DNA of 29,882 bases, from the IMG/VR virus record IMGVR_UViG_3300008267_000243, positions 1 through 29,882 of that record; one strand, written 5' to 3'. Below are positions 1-6,486 of the stretch, piece by piece. This DNA comes from a virus. The position numbers and the translations under genes were made by a program. The notes beneath the pieces were generated by a model. It saw only the letters and a program-made list of their open reading frames with translations. It did not search any database and was not told the DNA's origin. Positions within the stretch are counted from its first letter, which is position 1. Every line of letters begins with the position of its first letter.

Positions 1-13
1 AGTTACATGTGAT

Positions 14-964
14 ATGTATCAGAAATCAGCTTTGCTAGGTGGAGACTTAATAAAGTGCGGACTATGTAGTTACACTTCAGCAAAATTAACAATACATGTC
101 AAGAAAGAGCATAATATTTCTCCTGAAGAGTATCGTGAAAAATACGGAAGCTTGGTTTGTGATAACTCAATAAAAAGATATTCCGCAATTGCAAAAGAAA
201 ATGGATCTTGGATAAATAGAGCCAAAGAGTCTGGGCAGGATTTAGGAGAGTATAAAGCAAAAGTTTCCGAGTCTGTTTCTAAATCAATTATGTCAAATCC
301 AGAAGAAAGAAAGCGCAGAGCAGAGCTTCTTGGCAGTTTAAATAAAACAGAGGCCTTTAGAAAGAAGGCTAGTGAAACTGCCAAGAAAACCTCTGCCAGA
401 ATCGATATACAGAAGAGTAGAGCCGCTAATCTTAAAAGGTGGAGAGCTTCTCATAGGAAAGAATTTTTAGCCATAACTTCTAAGCTTCTTGTGTCAAAGA
501 AAAAGACAAAACCAGAAATCTACATAGATAGGTGGTTAATTAGTAATTACGAGGGAATGTTCAAGTATTCTCAATTTTTTTATTCTAAAAAATTTAATAC
601 AATTTCTGGCAAAAAACAAGTTGACTTTTTATCTTTAGATCGAAATATAATAATTGAAATAGATGGACCACTTCATTTCAGGGAATCACTTGAGAGTTTT
701 AAGAAAATAAGGGAAAAGGATGTAGCTCTATCTATATATTCAATCTTAAAACAAAAAACCTTAATAAGAGTATCTTACGATTGTTGGGCTCAAAGCACTG
801 GAGGCTTCTCTAATGCAACTTTAGATAGAATATCTTCTATTATAGATAGCCCGCTCCCAGGGGTTCATTTTGTGGGTAAGATTTGGAATGGCAATGAATA
901 TAGTTATTGCACCTCAGAAGAAGAAATTATAAAAATCTATAAGGATACACAATGTCAAAAATAA
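14..964 (+). CDS. Free-standing homing endonuclease, Vsr-like/EDxHD type, inside a split-intein locus
   Basis: Probable DNA endonuclease that would spread the intein locus. Seen: an N-terminal zinc-finger-like motif (C15, C18, H28, H33) followed by SPEEYREKYG, which resembles MucR/Ros fingers; a basic helical middle (about 85-150) with NUMOD3-like repeats; and a nuclease core with E168, D204 in QVDF, and E215, D217, H221 in IIIEIDGPLHF, the layout of Vsr/DUF559 and EDxHD enzymes. The stop lies 10 bases past the next gene's ATG, in another frame. Known: EDxHD endonucleases occur between the halves of phage fractured genes with split inteins. The reading frame is open to the window edge and no SD is visible before this ATG, so the true start may lie upstream. 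The nuclease family is fairly sure; the role is inferred from context. Confidence 0.75.
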   Translation: MYQKSALLGGDLIKCGLCSYTSAKLTIHVKKEHNISPEEYREKYGSLVCDNSIKRYSAIAKENGSWINRAKESGQDLGEYKAKVSESVSKSIMSNPEERKRRAELLGSLNKTEAFRKKASETAKKTSARIDIQKSRAANLKRWRASHRKEFLAITSKLLVSKKKTKPEIYIDRWLISNYEGMFKYSQFFYSKKFNTISGKKQVDFLSLDRNIIIEIDGPLHFRESLESFKKIREKDVALSIYSILKQKTLIRVSYDCWAQSTGGFSNATLDRISSIIDSPLPGVHFVGKIWNGNEYSYCTSEEEIIKIYKDTQCQK

Positions 965-1062
965 TTTCATGTGAAGAAATTGGAGAATTTGATACCTATG
1001 ATCTAGAGGTAGATCACCCTGACCATCAGTATTATCTAGCAAATGGAGTTCTGACTTCTAAT
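952..1062 (+). other. C-intein coding segment (37 codons)
   Basis: Encodes the 37 residues ahead of the DnaE C-extein. The length matches natural C-inteins of cyanobacterial DnaE and phage gp41-1 (36-37 residues). The last residues are Leu-Thr-Ser-Asn; the penultimate Ser replaces the usual His, as in cyanobacterial DnaE inteins. The +1 residue is Ser. Splicing itself is inferred. Confidence 0.85.
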
Positions 1063-2139
1063 TCCCACTCTGTCTCTTACTCCTTTATTTCTTACTACAC
1101 CGCTTGGCTAAGATATCATTATCCAACACAGTTTATGTGCGCCATACTCAACTCTGAAGATCCAAATGGTGATAAGATTCAAGAGTACATTGATGAGTGT
1201 AGAAAAATGGGAATTTCTCTCTTGCCACCAGATGCAAATTCCAGCTCTTATGTAAATAAAGTTACTGGAGAAAAAGAAATTACTTCTGGACTCTCAACAG
1301 TTAAGGGCGTAGGAGAAAAGGCGGTAGGAAGCATTGTTGCCAATCAGCCATATGTTAATTTTGTAGATTTTCTAGCTAGAAATCCAAGCAGACTAGTGGG
1401 GAAGACTGCCATTCAATCTCTCGCAAAGGCTGGAGCATTTGATGCCTTTGGTTTGCCAAGAAAAGAGATGCATGATAACTATCAGAAATATAGAAATAAA
1501 ATTAACGCACTAATTAGAAAAGAGATTTCTATTGCAGAGGCAGAGGAAGCAGAGGTTCTAGAGGATAATTCCCTCTCTATTGGAGAAGATATCTTTGATG
1601 AAGAGGTATCAGATTCTACTGTAAGAATAATCTCCTTGAAACCAACTTATAACCCAGAGATGACAGAAAAGATTAAGAAAATGTCTCTTTCCTTTGAAAC
1701 AAAGGAAGCTCCGGAAGAGTGGGATAAGAAGAATATTTTGCTCTATGAGAGAGAGGTCTTGGGTAGAGCTGTATCTGGAAGTCTTCATGAGGCTTTCAAG
1801 GGGTTCTTCTCGGGAGGTTCCAATGTTGTCTCGCTGGGATCTATTGGAAGAATGGAGTCTGGTTCCAAGGTAAGGGTGGAGGCCATTATTAAGAATAAAA
1901 TTAAAGAATTTAAGATTAAAAATGGTTCCAATATAGGGAGAAAGTTTGCCAAATATTTAATTGAGGATAGTTTTGGCAACACTTGCGGGATGACTCTTTG
2001 GGCCGATGATTATGATCAGCACAGAACATCTTTAGTTGACGGAATACCTTTTAAGGCTATTTGTAAAGTGAACGAGTATATGGACCAAAAAGATTTGGTA
2101 TTATCCTCACTAGAAAGAGTATATGGGAGAGAAAAATGA
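952..2139 (+). CDS. dnaE: C-intein fused to C-terminal part of DNA polymerase III alpha subunit
   Basis: Second half of a fractured replicative polymerase gene. Residues 1-37 are a C-intein: block F-like DTYDLEV, then block G-like NGVLTSN, with splicing expected after N37 and Ser38 as the first extein residue. Residues 38-395 align by eye with E. coli DnaE from its conserved SHS..Y motif: SHSVSYSFISYYTAW, then YIDECRKMGI, LLPPD and VKGVGEKAV (helix-hairpin-helix), and finally an OB-fold-like domain near residues 290-390. The protein ends soon after the OB fold, so the bacterial tau-binding tail is absent. An SD-like AAGGA at 941-945 lies 6 bases before the ATG, supporting translation as its own gene. 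The N-terminal extein plus N-intein should lie upstream of the window. It overlaps the next gene by ATGA. Confidence 0.9.
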   Translation: MSKIISCEEIGEFDTYDLEVDHPDHQYYLANGVLTSNSHSVSYSFISYYTAWLRYHYPTQFMCAILNSEDPNGDKIQEYIDECRKMGISLLPPDANSSSYVNKVTGEKEITSGLSTVKGVGEKAVGSIVANQPYVNFVDFLARNPSRLVGKTAIQSLAKAGAFDAFGLPRKEMHDNYQKYRNKINALIRKEISIAEAEEAEVLEDNSLSIGEDIFDEEVSDSTVRIISLKPTYNPEMTEKIKKMSLSFETKEAPEEWDKKNILLYEREVLGRAVSGSLHEAFKGFFSGGSNVVSLGSIGRMESGSKVRVEAIIKNKIKEFKIKNGSNIGRKFAKYLIEDSFGNTCGMTLWADDYDQHRTSLVDGIPFKAICKVNEYMDQKDLVLSSLERVYGREK

Positions 2140-2684
2140 TTAACTGTGCAGCTTGTAAGTTTGAAGTCTCCAATAAGATGAGACATGCATTGACAAAAAA
2201 TATGTGCCCGGCTTGTGGCTCAGCCTTGTTGGGAGACTTTCATATGCAAAGACTGGGAACAATAAGGGAAAAGATATCTCTGCAAGAATTTTCCAGAGGT
2301 TTAGATCAGTCAGTTATTTTTGATATGTCTTTGTTCATCATGTCGGAATTTTTTCCAAGTACTCCCAATAGGGCGGTGGCGGCAAGCATTTCTGAAATAG
2401 AGGACCAGGCTTCTGACTTAGATCTTGAAAAAATAAGAGAACAGGTAAGAAGAGATGCTTTGGCAAGATCTAGTGCAAGAAAAAGACCTGAATTAGACAC
2501 TGAGGTCGAAGAATCTGAAGAGCTAGATGAATATGAGTCAGGAGAAGATGAGTCTGAATATGGTGAGCCAGACATTCCGCTTCCAAAGAGTGAGCAAGAT
2601 CTGAAGGTTGCAAAATTAAAAAGACTTTACAATGAATCCCCAACCCTAAGAAAGGGCGGTGTTAGTGTCAGGAGGATTACTTGA
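2136..2684 (+). CDS. Hypothetical protein with N-terminal four-cysteine zinc motif
   Basis: 182 residues, function not recognised. C4/C7 and C24/C27 form two CxxC pairs (CAAC and CPAC) that could bind one zinc ion. A helical middle follows, then a strongly acidic stretch (about 122-148, rich in E, D and S) and a basic tail ending in an RRIT-type sequence. The ATG overlaps the polymerase stop (ATGA) and the next gene starts inside its own stop, so it is translationally coupled on both sides. Its position between polymerase and SSB suggests a replication accessory role, but nothing in the protein shows which. Confidence 0.7.
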   Translation: MINCAACKFEVSNKMRHALTKNMCPACGSALLGDFHMQRLGTIREKISLQEFSRGLDQSVIFDMSLFIMSEFFPSTPNRAVAASISEIEDQASDLDLEKIREQVRRDALARSSARKRPELDTEVEESEELDEYESGEDESEYGEPDIPLPKSEQDLKVAKLKRLYNESPTLRKGGVSVRRIT

Positions 2685-3004
2685 TCAAGGCTATTGCAAA
2701 TAAGAGAATAGACCTCTCACTAGAGGAGTATAACTACTATAAACTCTTATCTGAAAAATATGGTCCAGATTGCTTTAGAATGTTGTTTGAAACAGATCAA
2801 AATGGAGTAGTCACATCTGTCTCTCCACCATTGGACGGACAGACGCCTATGGCAGTAATCTTCTATATGTTGAATGTTATGTTTACGCAAAGAATGAGAT
2901 TTCTAGACGCCAAGATATCAAAGTTTGAGGCACTAGAAAAAAAGGTTGACCAACTGCAAGCCGTGGCTAACCTAATGGAGAGGAGGGGGGATGGCAAAGA
3001 TTAA
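2681..3004 (+). CDS. Small hypothetical protein, TTG start
   Basis: 107 residues, not recognised. The start is TTG at 2681, chosen because GGAGGA at 2671-2676 sits 4 bases upstream and the TTGA overlaps the preceding stop. The protein is helical, with a hydrophobic middle around MAVIFYMLNVMF and a short heptad-like C-terminus (about 78-100) that may form a coiled coil. It overlaps the next gene by 14 bases, consistent with one translationally coupled operon from the polymerase to 3545. Confidence 0.65.
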   Translation: MIKAIANKRIDLSLEEYNYYKLLSEKYGPDCFRMLFETDQNGVVTSVSPPLDGQTPMAVIFYMLNVMFTQRMRFLDAKISKFEALEKKVDQLQAVANLMERRGDGKD

Positions 3005-3545
3005 GGACCTGCTAAGCCTAGAGGGGTTTTCTCCAGAAGAGATTGATACATCCAATCTTAATAAGATAGCAGGTATGCTACCAGTTAATGGTGTAATTGA
3101 TATTAACATCGCAGAACAAGGCTTGATTTTTACCCTAGAGGGACAGAACGCCTGTCAAGAAAAAATAGCCTTATTGGACCGATATATTGGTCTTTTTGAA
3201 ACCAAGAAGAACAAAGCCTGGTCTAATGCCGCTCTTAATAAAGCCAAAGAAGAAGGTCACAAGACTGCAAAAGATAAAGAGTGGTTCGCTCAGGCAGATG
3301 ATGAGTATATTGAAATTTGTAACAAGTTAACGATGGCTAAGGCTACCAAGAAATGGTTTGAGAATAAAGCAAATTACTTTTTTGGCTGGCACTACACCTT
3401 CAAAACCTTCCTAAGAAGGGACTACCCTATTGAGAAGTCTAGCAATCTAACATTTGGTGCTTTTGACTTTAGCGAAGGAGATAATTCTCCAGAGCCTTCA
3501 AGTCCAGACATTGAAGTTAATTCAGACGATATTGAATGGGAATAG
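2991..3545 (+). CDS. Hypothetical protein, possible UvsY-like recombination mediator
   Basis: 184 residues. The middle (about 50-145) is predominantly helical with many Lys, Ala and aromatic residues: an early AWSNAALNKAKEEG segment, a charged KDKEWF segment, and a late KKWFENKANYFFGWHYTFKTF helix-like stretch (given here in part). The C-terminus is acidic (SPDIEVNSDDIEWE). Helix order and size recall T4 UvsY and related phage mediators, which load recombinase on SSB-coated DNA, and the next gene is a gp32-like SSB with recA nearby. The resemblance is to pattern and context, not clear identity, so the function is a guess. The start ATG follows a GGAGGGGGG-type SD inside the preceding gene. 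Confidence 0.6.
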   Translation: MAKIKDLLSLEGFSPEEIDTSNLNKIAGMLPVNGVIDINIAEQGLIFTLEGQNACQEKIALLDRYIGLFETKKNKAWSNAALNKAKEEGHKTAKDKEWFAQADDEYIEICNKLTMAKATKKWFENKANYFFGWHYTFKTFLRRDYPIEKSSNLTFGAFDFSEGDNSPEPSSPDIEVNSDDIEWE

Positions 3546-3563
3546 CCTAACTTTGGAGCAAGT

Positions 3564-3576
3564 CCGCATTGTGCGG
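3564..3576 (+). promoter_or_regulatory. Short hairpin in the leader of the SSB gene
   Basis: CCGCA-TTG-TGCGG is a perfect 5-bp stem in the 80-base gap before the SSB gene. It is followed by A/C- and A/T-rich sequence that should be unstructured up to the SD. A 9-base direct repeat, GGAGCAAGT, flanks the leader (3555-3563 and 3617-3625); the second copy is the SD region itself. There is no T-run, so it is unlikely to be a terminator. It may be a leader operator. Confidence 0.4.
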
Positions 3577-3625
3577 CAAATTCCACAAGACAACAATCCA
3601 CAATTAATTAAATAAAGGAGCAAGT

Positions 3626-4246
3626 ATGATTTTTGGCGAAGTAGATTGGAACTCAGCAGATTCTTCATCCGGTAAATCTGATTTTATGAAGCTGGAGGAG
3701 GGAGAGAACACTGTTAGAATTATGAGCAATCCCATTCAGTTCTATATCCACTGGTGTAATGGTCCAGATGGTAGCAAGCGCAAGTTTAACAGCCCCATTG
3801 ATGATGCGGCTATGGTTCGTCGCCTAGAGGATTCTGGCTTCAAGCGTACCGCTAGATGGTTTATCAAGGTACTTGATCGTCGTGACAATCAGTTCAAGGC
3901 GCTAGAAATTGGTCCACAGGTTTTCAACGGTATCAAGTCTCTATATACCAATAAGAGATGGGGTAAGGTTACTGGTTACGATATTACTATCACTAGGGCT
4001 CCAAAGGGTACTCAGCCTCTCTACAGCGTTACTCCAAATCCACATGAGGCGCTGCCAGGTGATCTAAAGTCGAAGTTCCAGGACTTTAATGATAGAATCA
4101 ATCTAGAGAAGATTATCGCCCCTGCGGCCTCTTCAGAGATTGCAGAATACATGAAGTGGTCAGATACCAAGTCAGCGTCTAGCTCTGCTGGCAAGACAGC
4201 GCAGAAGTCAAAGGGTGATGATTTTGACTTTGAATTTGAAGAGTAA
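3626..4246 (+). CDS. gp32-like single-stranded DNA-binding protein
   Basis: 206 residues. It would coat ssDNA during replication and recombination. Seen: an N-terminal core beginning FMKLEEGENTVRIMSNP, then W...VLDRRD, LEIGPQVFNGIKSLY, WGKVTGYDITITR and LYSVTPNP, the conserved string of T4-gp32-type OB-fold proteins; a Ser/Ala/Lys-rich linker (about 178-196); and an acidic tip DDFDFEFEE of the kind SSBs use to recruit partners. The zinc module of T4 gp32 (Cys/His cluster) is absent: only one Cys is visible. Codons such as CGT and GGT are more frequent here than in neighbours, fitting high expression. A strong SD (AAGGAG) precedes the ATG, and a hairpin follows the stop. Confidence 0.82.
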   Translation: MIFGEVDWNSADSSSGKSDFMKLEEGENTVRIMSNPIQFYIHWCNGPDGSKRKFNSPIDDAAMVRRLEDSGFKRTARWFIKVLDRRDNQFKALEIGPQVFNGIKSLYTNKRWGKVTGYDITITRAPKGTQPLYSVTPNPHEALPGDLKSKFQDFNDRINLEKIIAPAASSEIAEYMKWSDTKSASSSAGKTAQKSKGDDFDFEFEE

Positions 4247-4266
4247 AATCACATTCTAGGGTGAAA

Positions 4267-4304
4267 AAAACCCCTGCATGGAGTAAAATTCATGCAGGGG
4301 TTTT
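4267..4304 (+). terminator. Perfect 14-bp hairpin after SSB gene, abutting next start
   Basis: Arms 4267-4280 and 4291-4304 are perfectly complementary (AAAACCCCTGCATG with CATGCAGGGGTTTT), with a 10-base loop containing GAGTAAAAT. The U-tract is only the last four bases of the arm, so this is a modest intrinsic terminator or a processing/translation-control hairpin. The 3' arm contains AGGGG (4296-4300), the only SD candidate for the ATG at 4306. Confidence 0.75.
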
Positions 4305-4305
4305 C

Positions 4306-4857
4306 ATGTTTAAAACATTGTCACTTGATATATCTTCCACAACAATAGGCTGGGCTTTACTAGGCAACTCTGATGATCAAATTACAATCATAGAGCACGG
4401 ACATTTAAAGCCGCCAAAATCAGAACTATCTTTAGCCAATAGAGCTTTAAGATCACAAGTCTTAATCAAGAACTTAATCAGAAAATATGATCCAGATAAA
4501 ATTGCCATAGAAGATTATGTTACAAAATTTTCAAAGGGTAAAAGTACTGCTAAAACCATTGTTGTTTTATCTGTCTTTAATGAAGCAATGACTATGGCCT
4601 GTATTGAAGAGAAAAAAGTTGATCCAGACAGGCTGGCGGTTATAAGTATTAGAAGTTTGTTATCAAAATCTTTTGATCAAAAAATATCTTCCAAAGAAGA
4701 ATGTTTTGATTTTATCAAGCAGATTGCATCTTTTTCGGTCAAGCAAAATAAGAAACAAAGTATTAAAAAAGAAACCTTTGATGAAGCCGATGCCGTAGCT
4801 GTTGGTATCGCATCAATTATCAGGAGTAATAATGGCAAAAAATTTATCTTACAATAA
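4306..4857 (+). CDS. RuvC-like Holliday-junction resolvase
   Basis: 183 residues from the ATG at 4306. An in-frame GTG at 4261 would place the start inside the hairpin and adds no conserved residues. Fold of RuvC/RNase H-like nucleases that cut four-way junctions. Seen: LSLDISSTTIGWALL with D8 (first acidic motif plus the typical S/T and GW), IAIEDY with E69, and the C-terminal DEADAVAVG with D159 and D162, together the three acidic motifs. Known: phages use such enzymes to resolve recombination and packaging intermediates. It overlaps groEL by 26 bases. Its ribosome-binding site lies in the 3' arm of the preceding hairpin, so translation from read-through RNA may be repressed. Confidence 0.78.
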   Translation: MFKTLSLDISSTTIGWALLGNSDDQITIIEHGHLKPPKSELSLANRALRSQVLIKNLIRKYDPDKIAIEDYVTKFSKGKSTAKTIVVLSVFNEAMTMACIEEKKVDPDRLAVISIRSLLSKSFDQKISSKEECFDFIKQIASFSVKQNKKQSIKKETFDEADAVAVGIASIIRSNNGKKFILQ

Positions 4858-6478
4858 AGAAGCTAGAGCTAAGCTGCAATCCGGTGTAGACAAGTTGGCA
4901 AAAACTGTCGCAGTAACCATGGGACCACAGGGCAAAAACGTTATTCTGCAGAAGTTTGTCGGAAATCCAGTTATTACTAAGGATGGAGTCTCTGTTGCCA
5001 GAGAGATTGTCTTGGAAGATCCAATCGAGAATCTTGCCTGTCAATTGGTTAAGGAGGCTGCGGGCAGAACCGCTGATATGGCTGGCGATGGAACTACCAC
5101 CGCTACTGTGCTAACTCATGAGATTTTTTCTAGAGGCAATAAGCTAATTAGCGAAAATTATCACCCATTACACCTAAAGAGAGGGTTGGAGTGGGCTAGG
5201 GATCAGGTTGTAGCTGGTCTAAACAAGATTGCTACTCCAGTTTCTGATTTTGTTTCGCTTAAAAATATTGCCACCATTTCCTCTAATAATGATCAGGAAA
5301 TGGGAGGTTTAATCGCAGAAGCTTTTGAAAAAGTCGGATTATCTGGAACTGTCACTGCAGAGGCTTCTCCAGGCAATCATTCTTATGTTAGGGTTACTGA
5401 TGGTATAGAGTATAAGAAAGGTTTTATTACCTCTAATTTCATTGTGGATGGAGGGTCTGAAGTTACTTTTCAGAACTGTGCAATTATTTTAACTACACAA
5501 GAGATTAGCTCTTTAACCTCTGGTTGGCTTCAAATTTTAAACGAACTGAGTGAATCACAAACACCTGTTTTGTTAATCTGTAAGTCTCTAAAGCAAGAAG
5601 CTCTAGCAACCTTAGTTGCAAACAATAAGCTTGGAAGGCTAAAGTGTGTGGCAACTGAGCTACCTCCATATGCCAGAAATAATCCGGAGTGGTTGGACGA
5701 TCTTTCAATCTTATTGGGCACCAGGATTGTCGGCCCTGAGTTTGGTCTAGAGCCACAGGATCTAAAGAGATCAGATCTTGGATTTGCAAAGAGAATTACT
5801 GTTGGAAAGTACGATACCAAAATCTTGGAAGGCAAAAAGAATCTAGAGAGACTAGAAGCAAAAATGATAATCTATAAAGAAGATCTTCAAAAGATTATTG
5901 GAGATACTGATAGACTAGATATTAAAAGAAGAATGGAATATCTCACCAATAAGGCTGCCGTCATTGTTGTTGGCTACAATACTGAGTTGGAGCTAAGGGA
6001 GAAGGGGGATCGACTAGATGATGCCCTAGGGGCGACTAGGGCCGCAATAGAAGAGGGGTACGTCCCTGGTGGTGGTGCAGCCCTTTATCGTGCAGCCAGC
6101 ATGGTAGACTTGGGAATGGCACCTTATGAGATTAGGGAGGCTGCAAGGGTCTTGCTAGACTCCTGCTCTAGACCATTGAGACAAATTGTGACCAATGCAT
6201 TTGAAGATCCAGAGCAGATTCTAAAAGAGTATCTAGAGTATAACGGTACAAATATTGGCTTCAATGCTTCTAGCGGCAAGTGGGAGGATTTAGTTGCCGC
6301 TGGTGTTATTGATCCAAAAAAAGTTACACGCACAGCCCTAGAAAACTCGACAAGCATCGCCTTGCTGCTTATAAATACAGAGGCGGTAGTTTCTGATGAG
6401 CCAGAAAAACCATCTGGTTGGCAACCCCCTGCGGGGTGGCGTCCACCAGAGTCCTCTAATTTAAATCACAAATACTAG
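4832..6478 (+). CDS. groEL: Phage-encoded chaperonin GroEL (HSP60), full length
   Basis: 548 residues, the same length as E. coli GroEL; ATP-driven protein folding cage. The start is the ATG at 4832 because AGGAG (4822-4826) lies 5 bases upstream and MAKNLSYNKEAR matches the family; a TTG 30 bases earlier has no support. Seen: VTMGPQGKNV, ITKDG (D51), GDGTTTATVL (D86), and DALGATRAAIEEG with D397, the counterpart of catalytic D398, then PGGGAAL. The apical domain is complete (about 190-370) and keeps L233, L236 and L258, but the usual SPYF substrate/GroES-binding segment reads TSNF. The C-terminus is Trp/Pro-rich instead of GGM repeats. No groES lies in the window. It may fold virion proteins or work with host GroES. 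Confidence 0.93.
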   Translation: MAKNLSYNKEARAKLQSGVDKLAKTVAVTMGPQGKNVILQKFVGNPVITKDGVSVAREIVLEDPIENLACQLVKEAAGRTADMAGDGTTTATVLTHEIFSRGNKLISENYHPLHLKRGLEWARDQVVAGLNKIATPVSDFVSLKNIATISSNNDQEMGGLIAEAFEKVGLSGTVTAEASPGNHSYVRVTDGIEYKKGFITSNFIVDGGSEVTFQNCAIILTTQEISSLTSGWLQILNELSESQTPVLLICKSLKQEALATLVANNKLGRLKCVATELPPYARNNPEWLDDLSILLGTRIVGPEFGLEPQDLKRSDLGFAKRITVGKYDTKILEGKKNLERLEAKMIIYKEDLQKIIGDTDRLDIKRRMEYLTNKAAVIVVGYNTELELREKGDRLDDALGATRAAIEEGYVPGGGAALYRAASMVDLGMAPYEIREAARVLLDSCSRPLRQIVTNAFEDPEQILKEYLEYNGTNIGFNASSGKWEDLVAAGVIDPKKVTRTALENSTSIALLLINTEAVVSDEPEKPSGWQPPAGWRPPESSNLNHKY

Positions 6479-6486
6479 GAGAATAC

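Noticed and set aside
952-1062. Frameshifted ordinary intein instead of a split one
   Set aside because: The C-intein has its own ATG and SD, and its length equals natural C-inteins; a simple frameshift would not create this. The missing upstream sequence still has to confirm it.
4261-4305. GTG start at 4261 extending the resolvase by 15 codons
   Set aside because: It lies in the hairpin, has no SD, and adds residues encoded by the stem; the ATG at 4306 gives a normal RuvC-type N-terminus.
4802-4831. TTG start at 4802 for groEL
   Set aside because: The ATG at 4832 has AGGAG at good spacing and gives the family N-terminus MAKN.
5505-5835. Minus-strand reading frames opposite groEL and other genes
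   Set aside because: All strongly supported genes are on the plus strand; these frames mirror coding sequence, are Ser/Leu-rich, and lack SD and recognisable motifs.
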